Position numbers and translations under genes: made by a program. Source: Endomicrobiia bacterium (GTDB lineage: Bacteria; Elusimicrobiota; Endomicrobiia; Endomicrobiales; Endomicrobiaceae). From it: DNA of 46,281 bases. The notes beneath the pieces are model-generated. The model made no database searches. It saw nothing but the letters and a program-made list of their open reading frames with translations, and had not been told where the DNA came from. The stretch is taken from contig WRNH01000006.1 in assembly GCA_009776745.1 (NCBI GenBank), positions 1 through 46,281 of the forward strand. The letters run 5' to 3'. Positions within the stretch are counted from its first letter, which is position 1; each line of letters opens with the position of its first letter. Positions 24,075-32,013 of the stretch are shown here, one piece after another.

Positions 24075-25727
24075 ATGTCATATCTTGTATTAGCCAGAAA
24101 ATTCCGTCCGCAGAACTTTGACGAGGTTATCGGGCAGGAACATATTTCACAAACTTTAAAAAACGCCATTTCTGAAAACAGAATAGCGCATGCTTATCTT
24201 TTTTCAGGCCCAAGAGGCTGCGGTAAAACTACCATGGCAAGAATTCTTGCCAAAGCTTTAAATTGCAAAAACGGGCCGACGGCCGATCCGTGCGGCGTAT
24301 GCGAAAATTGCGTTGAAATAGGAAAAAGCGCCGGCATCGACGTATTGGAAATCGACGGAGCCTCAAACAACGGCATAGACGAGATAAGAGCTTTAAGGGA
24401 AAACGTAAAATTTTCCGCCGCAAATTCCAAATACAAAATTTACATCATAGACGAAGCCCATCAGATAACCGCGCAGGCTTTTAACGCTTTGCTTAAAACT
24501 TTGGAAGAACCGCCTGCGCATGTTGTTTTTATACTTGCCACGACCGAACAGCACAAAATTCCCGTAACCATTCTTTCCAGATGCCAAAGGTACCGTTTTA
24601 AGCTTATATCGACAAAAGAAATTTCAAACGCCATTAAAAATATAGGACAAAAAGAAGGTTTTGAGATAGACGACGACGCTTTGAGCATTGTCGTAAGCGC
24701 GTCGGGCGGTTCCATGAGAGACGCATTGAGCCTGCTTGATCAGGCGGTTTCTTCAAGCGCGGGAAAAATAACCGGAGATTATATAAGAGGGCTTTTGGGT
24801 CTTCTTCCGAAAGAAATAATAGCTTCAGTCACGGAAAGTTTGGCAAAAGGCGATATTCTTGCGATATTAAAGACCGTGAAAGAAATTTCCGAGCAGGGAT
24901 ACAATATTTTGCAGTTTGCCAGAGATTTGCGCGATCATTTGAGACAAGTGATGATCTATTCGATAAATCCGGAGATAACCGAAATTTCAACGGAAGATAA
25001 AAAACTTTTTGAAGTGCAAAAAACCCTTTTTACGGTTTCGCGCCATGTCAGGATGAATAATCTTCTTTCGAAAGTTTTGGAGGAGATGCGCTGGCACGAC
25101 CAGCCAAGGATCCTTCTTGAAATGTATCTTCTGAAAATGTCAGAACCTTATTATAATGTCGGCGAGCTTATCAATAGAATTGCAGATTTGGAAAAAAATT
25201 TAAAAAGCGGCGATTATTTTGTTCCGGAAACGTCCCAGTCTCCGGTGTCTGCCGCTTTTGTCGGCAAAAATGACGACAGCGGCATTATCGCCGATGCCGC
25301 AGGCATTGAAGGCGGAGCGGATTTGATAAGCGTTTGGAAAGAAATAGTTTCCGAGATCACTAAAAAACATCCGTTGACTTCGCAATCATTGCTTAAAACC
25401 CTCGTGAAAATACTTTCTCCCAAATCAGTGCAGATAACCGTTACAAACAAATTCGATTATGAAGGCGTTCAGGAATTTCAGGAACAGATATCAAAACTTT
25501 ACCAGCGCAAGACCGGCGGAAGTATAGCGGTAAAAATAGCGGTTGAAGATATAAAGATTGACGAAAAGCCTGAAAAAGAAGAGATTGTTGTCTCTGATGA
25601 AGAACAGTCTCCCGTCGCGCTTCACTATAAAGTTGAAGAAGATTTCAAAGAAAGCGCCAAAACCGCCGTGCCTCAGCACATTCAGGACATAGCCAAAAAG
25701 TTCGGCGGAAAAGCGAAAAAACTCTAA
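24075..25727 (+). CDS. dnaX: DNA polymerase III gamma/tau subunit
   Basis: A 550-residue clamp-loader ATPase. The start is set at 24075 (MSYLVLARKFRPQNFDEVIGQ), where family conservation begins. The 26 upstream codons are repeat-derived. Motifs in order: Walker A GPRGCGKTT (about 45-53), zinc module with CKNG...CGVCENC (about 64-80), Walker B IIDEAH (about 129-134) and sensor ILSRCQRYRF. The clamp-loader collar helices follow, then a C-terminal tau-like domain ending in a Lys-rich tail. The start has no clear Shine-Dalgarno sequence. I see no convincing slippery site for a separate gamma form. recR follows two genes later, a reduced form of the usual dnaX-ybaB-recR cluster. Confidence 0.96.
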   Translation: MSYLVLARKFRPQNFDEVIGQEHISQTLKNAISENRIAHAYLFSGPRGCGKTTMARILAKALNCKNGPTADPCGVCENCVEIGKSAGIDVLEIDGASNNGIDEIRALRENVKFSAANSKYKIYIIDEAHQITAQAFNALLKTLEEPPAHVVFILATTEQHKIPVTILSRCQRYRFKLISTKEISNAIKNIGQKEGFEIDDDALSIVVSASGGSMRDALSLLDQAVSSSAGKITGDYIRGLLGLLPKEIIASVTESLAKGDILAILKTVKEISEQGYNILQFARDLRDHLRQVMIYSINPEITEISTEDKKLFEVQKTLFTVSRHVRMNNLLSKVLEEMRWHDQPRILLEMYLLKMSEPYYNVGELINRIADLEKNLKSGDYFVPETSQSPVSAAFVGKNDDSGIIADAAGIEGGADLISVWKEIVSEITKKHPLTSQSLLKTLVKILSPKSVQITVTNKFDYEGVQEFQEQISKLYQRKTGGSIAVKIAVEDIKIDEKPEKEEIVVSDEEQSPVALHYKVEEDFKESAKTAVPQHIQDIAKKFGGKAKKL

Positions 25728-25816
25728 AAAAAGTGAAGAGAATAGAGTATAGATAGATACGGCAACGGCTTGATTAATCTGTTTTATCTATTATCTATTA
25801 TCTGCCGTTAAAAAGG
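25728..25816. repeat. TCTATTA-type 7-bp repeat spacer
   Basis: Left side AGAGTATAGATAGATACGGCA, right side units TCTATTA repeated, ending TCTGCCGTTAAAAAGGGG, which includes the ribosome binding site of the next gene. Runs from the dnaX stop codon to the next gene. Confidence 0.7.
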
Positions 25817-25822
25817 GGATAT

Positions 25823-26968
25823 ATGAAAAAATTTTTCTTGTCGTTTGCATTGCTTTTTGTCTCGTCAGCATTATTTGCCCAGACAGCGCAGGACGTTTAC
25901 GTTAAAATGTCAAAAGCGGATTTCAGCAACAGAATCGCTACAACGAAAAGTTATGAAACCGAATATGAATACGAATGCCAAAGCAGCCCGAACACAAAGA
26001 TGTATTACAAAGAGACCGTTAACGGGATCAACCGCCGCATGGACATAAAATCGGTATCTCCAAAAAAGACGACTTACTGCTCGATAATCTTAAGCGCGGA
26101 AGCCGACTATGTAAGCACAAGAGCCGTTATGGACGGAGACAAAATGGAATTTGCCGGATATCAGGAAATAAAAAACGCTTCCAGCGTAAGGACGCTCGCT
26201 AAAGAAACAAGAGGTATGCCTGATCCCGCGGTCATAAACATTTCATTTGATAATTCGGAGGAAAAAAACAGCAGCGAATACGTTATAAAACTCACTTCAA
26301 AAAATAAAGAAGAAGCCATAGAAAAATATAAAAAAGCCCAGAAAGAAGCCCAGAAAGGAGAAAATCCGGAATACACGGCATTGGATCACGCTTCTTTATG
26401 GTACGCGATGTTCGATATATTGTTCCGCGTAGACAAACAAAAATTTCTTCCCAACAGGTTTACCGCAAAAATCGACGAGGATGCGGTATACGAAATGATG
26501 AAAGATTCCGACGAATGGAAAGATAAGCCCGAAAAAGAAAAGAGAGAAGCGGCAAAAGAAGCCGCGAACGCAATGTCGGCATTCACAAATTGCGAAGGCA
26601 TTATGTCGGATTACAGAAAAATAGAAAAAACCGACTCTTATTATCCTTTTGAAATTACGTTAAAATCGCTTAATACGGAAAAAGGCGAAAAAATAATTAT
26701 GCATATGAAGACTTCATCTTTCAAAATTTTGGACGGCGCAAATACGGACAACTCGATTTTCACGCCTTCAAGTATAAAAAAAGGTTATGCAAACGTTCCA
26801 AGAGAGTTCACGTTTTACGGCAATTTCATGTCAAGCATGATGGACGATATGAAAAAAGAAATCAGAGAAAGCGCCAAAGAAGCCATTAAGGAACAGGCAA
26901 AAGAAGACGTCAAAAGCAGTATCAAAAGCGGCATCAAAGGATCGGTAAGAGGATTACGCGGATTTTAA
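25823..26968 (+). CDS. Secreted protein, LolA/DUF4412-like
   Basis: A 381-residue exported protein. Signal peptide MKKFFLSFALLFVSSALFA, cleaved before QTAQDVY. The mature part is beta-rich with paired strands (MYYKETVNGINRRMDIK, ADYVSTRAVMDGDKMEF, YYPFEITLKSL, IIMHMKTSSFKI) like lipoprotein-carrier or DUF4412-type folds. It is interrupted by a charged helical insert (about 150-255, Lys/Glu-rich) and ends in an amphipathic helix (MKKEIRESAKEAIKEQAKED) with a Gly/Arg tail. AAAAAGGGG lies 4-5 bases before the ATG. It sits where ybaB would be expected, between dnaX and recR, but is unrelated to YbaB. Function unknown; it may be a distant relative of the gene at 1405. Confidence 0.6.
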   Translation: MKKFFLSFALLFVSSALFAQTAQDVYVKMSKADFSNRIATTKSYETEYEYECQSSPNTKMYYKETVNGINRRMDIKSVSPKKTTYCSIILSAEADYVSTRAVMDGDKMEFAGYQEIKNASSVRTLAKETRGMPDPAVINISFDNSEEKNSSEYVIKLTSKNKEEAIEKYKKAQKEAQKGENPEYTALDHASLWYAMFDILFRVDKQKFLPNRFTAKIDEDAVYEMMKDSDEWKDKPEKEKREAAKEAANAMSAFTNCEGIMSDYRKIEKTDSYYPFEITLKSLNTEKGEKIIMHMKTSSFKILDGANTDNSIFTPSSIKKGYANVPREFTFYGNFMSSMMDDMKKEIRESAKEAIKEQAKEDVKSSIKSGIKGSVRGLRGF

Positions 26969-27010
26969 AAAGGAGACAGGACAGGTAATAGGTAAAAGAT
27001 AAAAGGTTTT

Positions 27011-27085
27011 GAGCCGCAGCGCGATGAATAAAGAGCGCATGTCTTGCGGCGGGCGCGATGGCACAATGTGCCTGTGAGCGCCCTA
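27011..27085. repeat. GACGAATAAGGA palindromic element, copy 3
   Basis: GCCGCA/TGCGGC enclosing GCGC/GCGC around GATGAATAAAGA, then GGGCGC/GCGCCC. The loop of the second hairpin holds an extra hairpin GGCACA-ATG-TGCC. Stems differ from copy 1 but still pair. Confidence 0.75.
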
Positions 27086-27143
27086 TCCGTAAAATAAGTT
27101 TTCGCAAAGCGAAAACACCAATTTTTAACGACAATTAGTAATT

Positions 27144-27286
27144 GGGTCTCTCTAAAAACCCAATTTTGTCATACCCGTGAAAACGGGTATCCATGCTGCT
27201 TTTAAATGTGTCCGATGATAACGACAAAAATGGATTCCCGTTTTCACGGGAATGACATCACTTTAGATAGGTTTTTAGAGAACCCC
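27144..27286. mobile_element. MITE-like element, copy 3
   Basis: Ends GGGTCTCTCTAAAAACCC and GGTTTTTAGAGAACCCC. The inside has GTCATACCCG...CGGGTATCC and GGATTCCCG...CGGGAATGAC palindromes in opposite orientation. No gene. Confidence 0.8.
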
Positions 27287-27355
27287 GTAATTATTGTGCG
27301 AGACGGAGTTTATCCTCAACCTTTTATCTTTTACTTATTACCTGCAGTTAAAACT

Positions 27356-27952
27356 ATGAACAGACCGCAGCCCGTAGAAAAAATGGTGGAAATAATAAAA
27401 AGGCTTCCCGGAGTCGGGCCGAAAATGGCCGAGAGGCTGAGTTATCACATATTAAAAATGCCTCAGGGGGAAGTTGAAAGGCTTATAGATTCCATACAAA
27501 AAGCAAGGCAGACCATGAAATATTGCGGCGTCTGCTTCAATTTAAGCGAAAGCGATCCTTGTCCGGTATGCGCCGATTCGACAAGAGAATACAATATTAT
27601 ATGCGTTGTGGAAACGCCGCAGGATCTTATCGCGGTAAGTAAAGTTAAAGAATATAAAGGTTTATATTTTGTGCTTGGCGGGGCGCTTTCTCCTCTTGAC
27701 GCCGTTGGTCCTGACGACATAAGGGTCGACAAGTTGCTAAAAAGGCTAAAAAGTAGTAAAATTACGGAAGTCATCCTTGCCACGGATACGGATTCAAAGG
27801 GTGAAACAACTGCATTATATCTTGCAGAAATTATCAAACCACTTGGTATTACGGTTACAAGATTAGGCTATGGTTTGCCTGTCGGCGGAGATATTGAGTA
27901 TGCCGACGAAATTACCATTTCACGGGCGATTTCCGGAAGGAAAGAAATGTAA
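27356..27952 (+). CDS. recR: Recombination mediator RecR
   Basis: A 198-residue DNA repair protein. The start at 27356 is chosen because family similarity begins with MNRPQPVEKMVEIIKRLPGVG; the 50 upstream codons are translated repeat sequence. It shows the N-terminal helix-hairpin-helix (RLPGVGPKMAERLSYHIL), the C4 zinc finger CGVC...CPVC (about 56-71), and a Toprim domain with VVETPQDL and ATDTDSKGETTALYL. The length is typical. RecR works with RecO/RecF to load RecA on gapped DNA. The start has no strong ribosome binding site, because the repeat tail reads CAGTTAAAACT instead of the usual GGGG form. Confidence 0.96.
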   Translation: MNRPQPVEKMVEIIKRLPGVGPKMAERLSYHILKMPQGEVERLIDSIQKARQTMKYCGVCFNLSESDPCPVCADSTREYNIICVVETPQDLIAVSKVKEYKGLYFVLGGALSPLDAVGPDDIRVDKLLKRLKSSKITEVILATDTDSKGETTALYLAEIIKPLGITVTRLGYGLPVGGDIEYADEITISRAISGRKEM

Positions 27953-27956
27953 ATAA

Positions 27957-28365
27957 AAGGCAAGTAATAGGTAAAAGGTAATAGGTAAAAAAGAAGATGG
28001 TTTTTGTGTTGTTTGTCGTTAAACCTATTACCTATTGCTTGCCGTTAAATAAAAGGCAAGTAATAAGTAACAAGTAAGGGCATCTCTAAAAACCCTGTTT
28101 GTCATTCCCGAAATCCGTTATCGGGAATCTGCAGTAAGGACTGGATTGCCGCGTCAGAAAACTTAGTTTTCTTCCTCGCAATGACAAAAGAGAGGAATTG
28201 AAGCCTGCTTTTGTCAACTGCAGATACCCGATAGAGACATTCGGGTATGACAGAATTGTGAGGTTTTTAGAGAAACCCGTAATAAGTAAAAAGAAGATGG
28301 TTTTTGTGTTGTTTGCCGTTAAACCTATTACCTTTTACCTGTTACCTGCCGTTAAATAAGGGAGT
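27957..28365. repeat. Tandem GGTAATA-type spacer elements before porC
   Basis: Two related inverted repeats in tandem. Each has arms of GGCAAGTAATAGGTAAAAGG-like units and complementary TTACCTATTACC-like units around AAGAAGATGGTTTTTGTG and TTTGYCGTTAAACC. Each ends TTGCCGTTAAATAA or CTGCCGTTAAATAAGGGAG. The second is split by MITE-like copy 4. No gene. Confidence 0.75.
28078..28278. mobile_element. MITE-like element, copy 4
   Basis: The longest copy, about 201 bp, with ends GGGCATCTCTAAAAACCC and GGTTTTTAGAGAAACCC. It contains GTCATTCCCG...CGGGAATC, a TTGCCGCG...CGCAATGAC palindrome and GATACCCG...CGGGTATGAC. It sits inside a GGTAATA-type spacer whose halves resume on both sides (GTAATAAGTAA). 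Confidence 0.8.
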
Positions 28366-28371
28366 AAAAAG

Positions 28372-28950
28372 ATGTCAGGTAAAATGATTGAAGTTCGTTG
28401 GCATGGCCGCGGCGGGCAGGGCGCAAAAACAGCCGCGCTTTTGTTTGCCGAGGCGGTTTTGGCAACTGGGAAATACATTCAGGCATTTCCCGAATACGGA
28501 CCGGAAAGAATGGGCGCGCCGGTTCAGTCTTTTAACAGAATAAGCGAAGAGCCCATAACAATACATTCCGGCATCACAAATCCGCAGTATGTAGTGATCC
28601 TTGATCCGTCTCTTATGGACAGCGTTGACGTTACCGACGGTATCGGCAAAACCGGAAAAGTTATCGTCAATTCGACATTCGGAGCCGAAGAGATAGCGAA
28701 ACAGCTTAATGTCGACAAATCGCAGGTTTTTGTTGTAAACGCAAGCCATATCGCGGTTGAAACCATAGGTAAAAATATCCCGAATACCCCGATGCTTGGC
28801 GCTTTGGTAAAAGTTATCGGCGGTTTGGATATTGATGCCGTTTTAGAAGATACAAAAGGAAAACTTATGGCGAAATTCCGCCACAAACCCGAAGTTATCG
28901 AAGGAAATTTATCGTCAATTAAACGCGCGTACGATGAAGTGAAAAACTAA
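28372..28950 (+). CDS. porC: Pyruvate:ferredoxin oxidoreductase gamma subunit
   Basis: A 192-residue gamma subunit of a heterotetrameric 2-oxoacid:ferredoxin oxidoreductase. It starts with IEVRWHGRGGQGAKTAA, the hallmark of the family, followed by FPEYGPERMGAPV, ITNPQYVVILDPSL and NTPMLGALVKV. The length is typical. AAGGGAG precedes the ATG. It is the first gene of porC-porD-porA-porB, the usual gamma-delta-alpha-beta order. The complex converts pyruvate and CoA to acetyl-CoA and CO2 with reduced ferredoxin, the key step of pyruvate fermentation in strict anaerobes. Pyruvate as substrate is inferred from the closeness of all four subunits to Por. Confidence 0.95.
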   Translation: MSGKMIEVRWHGRGGQGAKTAALLFAEAVLATGKYIQAFPEYGPERMGAPVQSFNRISEEPITIHSGITNPQYVVILDPSLMDSVDVTDGIGKTGKVIVNSTFGAEEIAKQLNVDKSQVFVVNASHIAVETIGKNIPNTPMLGALVKVIGGLDIDAVLEDTKGKLMAKFRHKPEVIEGNLSSIKRAYDEVKN

Positions 28951-29108
28951 AAGACAAAGTGAAAAGTGAAGATAAAGTGTTTTCGCCCCCGATTACAAAT
29001 TTCGGGGATAAATTCCGCGAAAACCTAAATTAGGCTTCTTCATGGGCAAAAGTCCCTGCAGAAACACAATATCTCCACTCTCCACTCTGCCGTTAAAAGG
29101 GGAGTTAA
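28951..29108. repeat. Stop-to-RBS spacer element in the por operon, copy 1
   Basis: Arms AAAGTGAAAAGTGAAGAT and complementary ATATCTCCACTCTCC units, core starting GTGTTTTCGC and ending GAAACAC, terminal CTGCCGTTAAAAGGGG overlapping the porD ribosome binding site. The core hairpins are more decayed than in copies 2 and 3. Confidence 0.8.
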
Positions 29109-29112
29109 CAAA

Positions 29113-29421
29113 ATGTCAGAAAACAAAAAATTATCGGCTGCTCAGCTTCCTGCCGGAGGCATAGTCGAAGCGGGAACCGCAAACGGTTTTATCACAGGCG
29201 ATTGGCGTTCGGCAAGACCGGTATGGAATAAAGATAAGTGCATTCACTGCCTTGCGTGCTGGATATCGTGTCCGGATTCTTCGATTATGATCGCTCCGGA
29301 CGAAAAAAAGACTACGGTCGTGACGGGCATAGATTATGACCATTGCAAAGGCTGCGGCATTTGCTCAAAAGAATGTCCCGCAAAAATTCAGGCCATTACG
29401 ATGGAAGAGGAAAAGAAATAA
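29113..29421 (+). CDS. porD: Pyruvate:ferredoxin oxidoreductase delta subunit (ferredoxin-like)
   Basis: A 102-residue electron-transfer subunit with two [4Fe-4S] clusters: CIHCLACWISCP (first) and CKGCGICSKECP (second), each in the CxxCxxCxxxCP form. The N-terminal 35 residues (AGGIVEAGTANGFITGDWRSARP) are the standard PorD extension that packs on the complex. AAAAGGGGAG lies about 9 bases before the ATG. It passes electrons from the TPP-containing subunit to external ferredoxin. Confidence 0.95.
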   Translation: MSENKKLSAAQLPAGGIVEAGTANGFITGDWRSARPVWNKDKCIHCLACWISCPDSSIMIAPDEKKTTVVTGIDYDHCKGCGICSKECPAKIQAITMEEEKK

Positions 29422-29578
29422 AAGACAAAGTGAAAAGTGAAGAGTGAAAAGTGAAGATGATGTGTTTTCGCAAAGCGAAAACCTATTAAATTAGATTTCG
29501 GCTGGGACAAAGTCCCAGCCGAAACACAATATCTCCACTCTTCACTCTCCACTCTCCACTCTGCCGTTAAAAAGGGGT
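29422..29578. repeat. Stop-to-RBS spacer element in the por operon, copy 2
   Basis: The best-preserved copy: AGTGAAG-type left arm, then TTTTCGC-AAA-GCGAAAA, then a long nested hairpin TTTCGGCTGGGAC-AAA-GTCCC... closing with GCCGAAAC, then the complementary CTTCACT/CTCCACT right arm and CTGCCGTTAAAAAGGGG. The transcript would fold into one long branched hairpin ending just before the porA ribosome binding site. Confidence 0.85.
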
Positions 29579-29582
29579 CAAC

Positions 29583-30788
29583 ATGATAAAACCAGTATAT
29601 TCAAAAGGTAAAATCGTCGCAAAAACCGGCAATGAAATTATGGCCGAAGCAATGCGCCAGATAGAGCCGGACGTAGTAGCCGCATATCCTATTACTCCGG
29701 CCACGGAAATCGTACAGATTTTTTCACAGTTTGTGGCTGACGGGATAGTAAAGAGCGAATATGTCGCGGTAGAAAGCGAACATTCGGCAATGTCGGCGAC
29801 AATTGCGGCTGCGGCAGCCGGCGCCAGAGCAATGACGGGTACTTCCGCGCAGGGACTTGCGCTTATGTGGGAAATGCTTTATATAGCATCAGGTCTCAGG
29901 CTGCCTATAGTTATGGCGGAAGTAAACAGAGCGTTGTCGGCTCCGATAAACATACACGGCGACCAGTCCGACACGATGGGCGCAAGAGATTCGGGCTGGA
30001 TACAGATCTATTCCGAAAATTCGCAGGAAGCTTATGACAATATGATCCAGGCCGTAAAAATCGCGGAAAAAGCAAAACTTCCCGCGATGGTAACAACGGA
30101 CGGATTTATCATATCCCACTGCATGGAAGTCGCAGAAACATATCCGGACGAAGACGTAAAAAAATTTATCGGCGAATATAAACCGGAAAGGTATCTCCTT
30201 GATACGAAAAAACCTTACACATTAGGTTCTATCGAGCTTCAGGACTATTATTTTGAACACAGATGGCAGCTTGCGCAGGCTATGAGAGATTCAAAAGATA
30301 TTATTGCCGAAGTCGCGAAAGATTTCGAAAAAACTTTCGGGCGCAAATACGATATGTACGAAAAATACATGATGGACGATGCCGAAATCGCGATAGTTAC
30401 CATCGGTTCGGCTGCCGGCACGGCTAAAGTGGTAGTAAACGAACTCAGAGAAAAAGGAATAAAAGCCGGTCTTATTAAAATAAGAGTTTTCAGGCCTTTC
30501 CCTGCTGAAATAATTGCGAAAGATTTGTCAAACGTTAAAGCTGTTGCGGTTATGGAGCGGTCGGATTCCTGCTCCGGAACATACGCGCCGGTTTATTCGG
30601 ACGTTGCTGCAGCTTTGTTTGCCGCGGGAGTTTGCGCGCCTAAATTAGTCAACTATGTTTACGGTCTCGGCGGAAGAGAGATCAATACCGAACATATTGC
30701 CGCAGTTTACGATAAGCTCGGCAAAATAGCGTCCGGCGCTGAAAAGCCTTTCACGGGGATTGAGTATATTAATGTAAGAATAAAATAA
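29583..30788 (+). CDS. porA: Pyruvate:ferredoxin oxidoreductase alpha subunit
   Basis: A 401-residue subunit. It carries the pyrimidine-binding domain signature AAYPITPATEIVQIF near the N-terminus, VAVESEHSAMSATIAAAAAG (the activating glutamate of the TPP site), TGTSAQGLALMWEMLYIASG, and the substrate-loop region ALSAPINIHGDQSD. The second half holds a transketolase C-like domain (IVTIGSAAGTAKVVVNELREKGIKAGLIKIRVFRPFP). The length is typical for PorA. AAAAAGGGG precedes the ATG. It pairs with PorB to form the TPP active site. Confidence 0.96.
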   Translation: MIKPVYSKGKIVAKTGNEIMAEAMRQIEPDVVAAYPITPATEIVQIFSQFVADGIVKSEYVAVESEHSAMSATIAAAAAGARAMTGTSAQGLALMWEMLYIASGLRLPIVMAEVNRALSAPINIHGDQSDTMGARDSGWIQIYSENSQEAYDNMIQAVKIAEKAKLPAMVTTDGFIISHCMEVAETYPDEDVKKFIGEYKPERYLLDTKKPYTLGSIELQDYYFEHRWQLAQAMRDSKDIIAEVAKDFEKTFGRKYDMYEKYMMDDAEIAIVTIGSAAGTAKVVVNELREKGIKAGLIKIRVFRPFPAEIIAKDLSNVKAVAVMERSDSCSGTYAPVYSDVAAALFAAGVCAPKLVNYVYGLGGREINTEHIAAVYDKLGKIASGAEKPFTGIEYINVRIK

Positions 30789-30938
30789 AGACAAAGTGAA
30801 GAGTGAAAAGTGAAGAGTGAAGATAATGTGTTTTCGCAAAACGAAAACCTATAATTATAATTAGATTTCGGCAAAGCCGAAATACAATATCTCCACTCTT
30901 CACTCTCCGCTCTCCACTCTGCCGTTAAAAAGAGGTTA
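30789..30938. repeat. Stop-to-RBS spacer element in the por operon, copy 3
   Basis: Same layout as copy 2. GTGTTTTCGC-AAA-ACGAAAAC carries one mismatch, TTTCGGC-AAA-GCCGAAA is intact, and the right arm of CTTCACT/CTCCGCT/CTCCACT units runs to CTGCCGTTAAAAAGAGG at the porB ribosome binding site. Confidence 0.85.
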
Positions 30939-30940
30939 AA

Positions 30941-31870
30941 ATGGCAAATTTAAAAGAATTAAGCAAATTTCCGAAACGCGTTACCGGAGGGCACCGTCTT
31001 TGCGCGGGATGCGGAGCCGGCATAGTCGCAAGACAGACGCTTCTTGCTGCGGGCAATACGCCGGTAGTAGTTACAAGCGCTACGGGATGTCTGGAAGTTT
31101 CTACTACGATATTTCCTTATACCGCTTGGAAAGATTCGTTTTTTCACAGCGCTTTTGAAAATTCCGCGGCAACGTGTTCAGGTATTGAGACTGCTTACAA
31201 AGCTTTGAAAAAACAGGGCAAAATAACCGAAGATATAAGATTTATAGCTTTCGGCGGCGACGGCGGAACTTACGATATCGGTATTCAGTCTTTGTCGGGC
31301 GCGATGGAGCGCGGGCACAGAATGCTTTATATATGCTACAACAATGAAGCGTATATGAACACCGGCATACAGCGTTCCGGCGCTACTCCGCGCGGCGCGC
31401 ATACTACGACTGCTCCGGCGGGAAAAGCGATCCAGGGAAAACAGCAGACAAGAAAAGATTTGACGGAAATAATGGCCGCTCACGGAATTCCTTATGTCGC
31501 GCAGGCTTATGTCGGCAACTGGAATGATTATATAACAAAAGTGCAGAAAGCTTTAGCCGTAGACGGCCCTTCATTCATAAACATTTTAACGCCTTGCAGA
31601 CTCGGCTGGAATTATAAGCCGGAAGACACAATGGCGCTCAACAGACTTGCCGTTGAAACGTGCATATGGCCTTCGTACGAAATAGAAAACGGAGTTTATA
31701 AAATAAACGTAATGCCTAAAGAAAAGAAACCCGTAACGGAATTTTTAAAACCCCAGGGAAGATTTTCACATCTTTTCAAACCCGGCAATGAGGCTATTAT
31801 CGAACAGATCCAGAAAGAAGTCGACACAAAATGGGCACTTTTGCAGAAAAAAGCCGAAATGACAAAGTAA
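30941..31870 (+). CDS. porB: Pyruvate:ferredoxin oxidoreductase beta subunit
   Basis: A 309-residue TPP-binding subunit. It begins with GGHRLCAGCGAGIVARQ, giving the cluster cysteines CxGC, followed by TGCLEVSTTIFPYTAW. The TPP/Mg site is GGDGGTYDIGIQSLSGAMERG and YICYNNEAYMNTGIQRSG (GDG...NN). A further family cysteine lies in LTPCRLGW. The length is typical. AAAGAGG precedes the ATG. This is the last gene of the por operon. No clear terminator follows. Confidence 0.96.
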   Translation: MANLKELSKFPKRVTGGHRLCAGCGAGIVARQTLLAAGNTPVVVTSATGCLEVSTTIFPYTAWKDSFFHSAFENSAATCSGIETAYKALKKQGKITEDIRFIAFGGDGGTYDIGIQSLSGAMERGHRMLYICYNNEAYMNTGIQRSGATPRGAHTTTAPAGKAIQGKQQTRKDLTEIMAAHGIPYVAQAYVGNWNDYITKVQKALAVDGPSFINILTPCRLGWNYKPEDTMALNRLAVETCIWPSYEIENGVYKINVMPKEKKPVTEFLKPQGRFSHLFKPGNEAIIEQIQKEVDTKWALLQKKAEMTK

Positions 31871-31995
31871 GCGGTTCTCTCTCTTCCCTTGTCAGGGTGA
31901 GGGCGTTGTCGTCGAGACATTTTTTTATGCGTTTGTCGTGTATAGGTACACAAATTAAACGCCGGTGAAAAGTGAAAATTTTCACTTTTCAATAT
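31871..31995. repeat. Intergenic repeat related to 4378-4530, plus AGTGAAA palindrome
   Basis: GAGGGCG...TCGAGACATTTTTTTATGC is the inverted counterpart of the 4378 element. It is followed by GTGAAAAGTGAAAATTTTCAC, a near-perfect palindrome made of AGTGAAA units. Confidence 0.55.
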
Positions 31996-32013
31996 CAAAA
32001 ACAGGAGGGAAAC

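Larger units (their letters stand above)
26985..27350. repeat. Nested repeat spacer before recR
   Basis: The outer arms match almost perfectly: CAGGTAATAGGTAAAAGAT (26988) and its complement ending CTTATTACCTG (about 27343). Nested between them are a GACGAATAAGGA-type element (27011), the triloop hairpin TTTTCGC-AAA-GCGAAAA, and MITE-like copy 3. No gene. The recR frame is open through part of it. Confidence 0.75.

Noticed and set aside
24992-25205. Programmed frameshift site in dnaX
   Set aside because: A-runs occur (for example near 25003 and 25195), but none has the slippery heptamer plus clear downstream stem expected for gamma/tau frameshifting.
27206-27355. N-terminal extension of RecR
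   Set aside because: The 50 extra codons translate MITE-like copy 3 and 7-bp repeats; RecR similarity begins at 27356.
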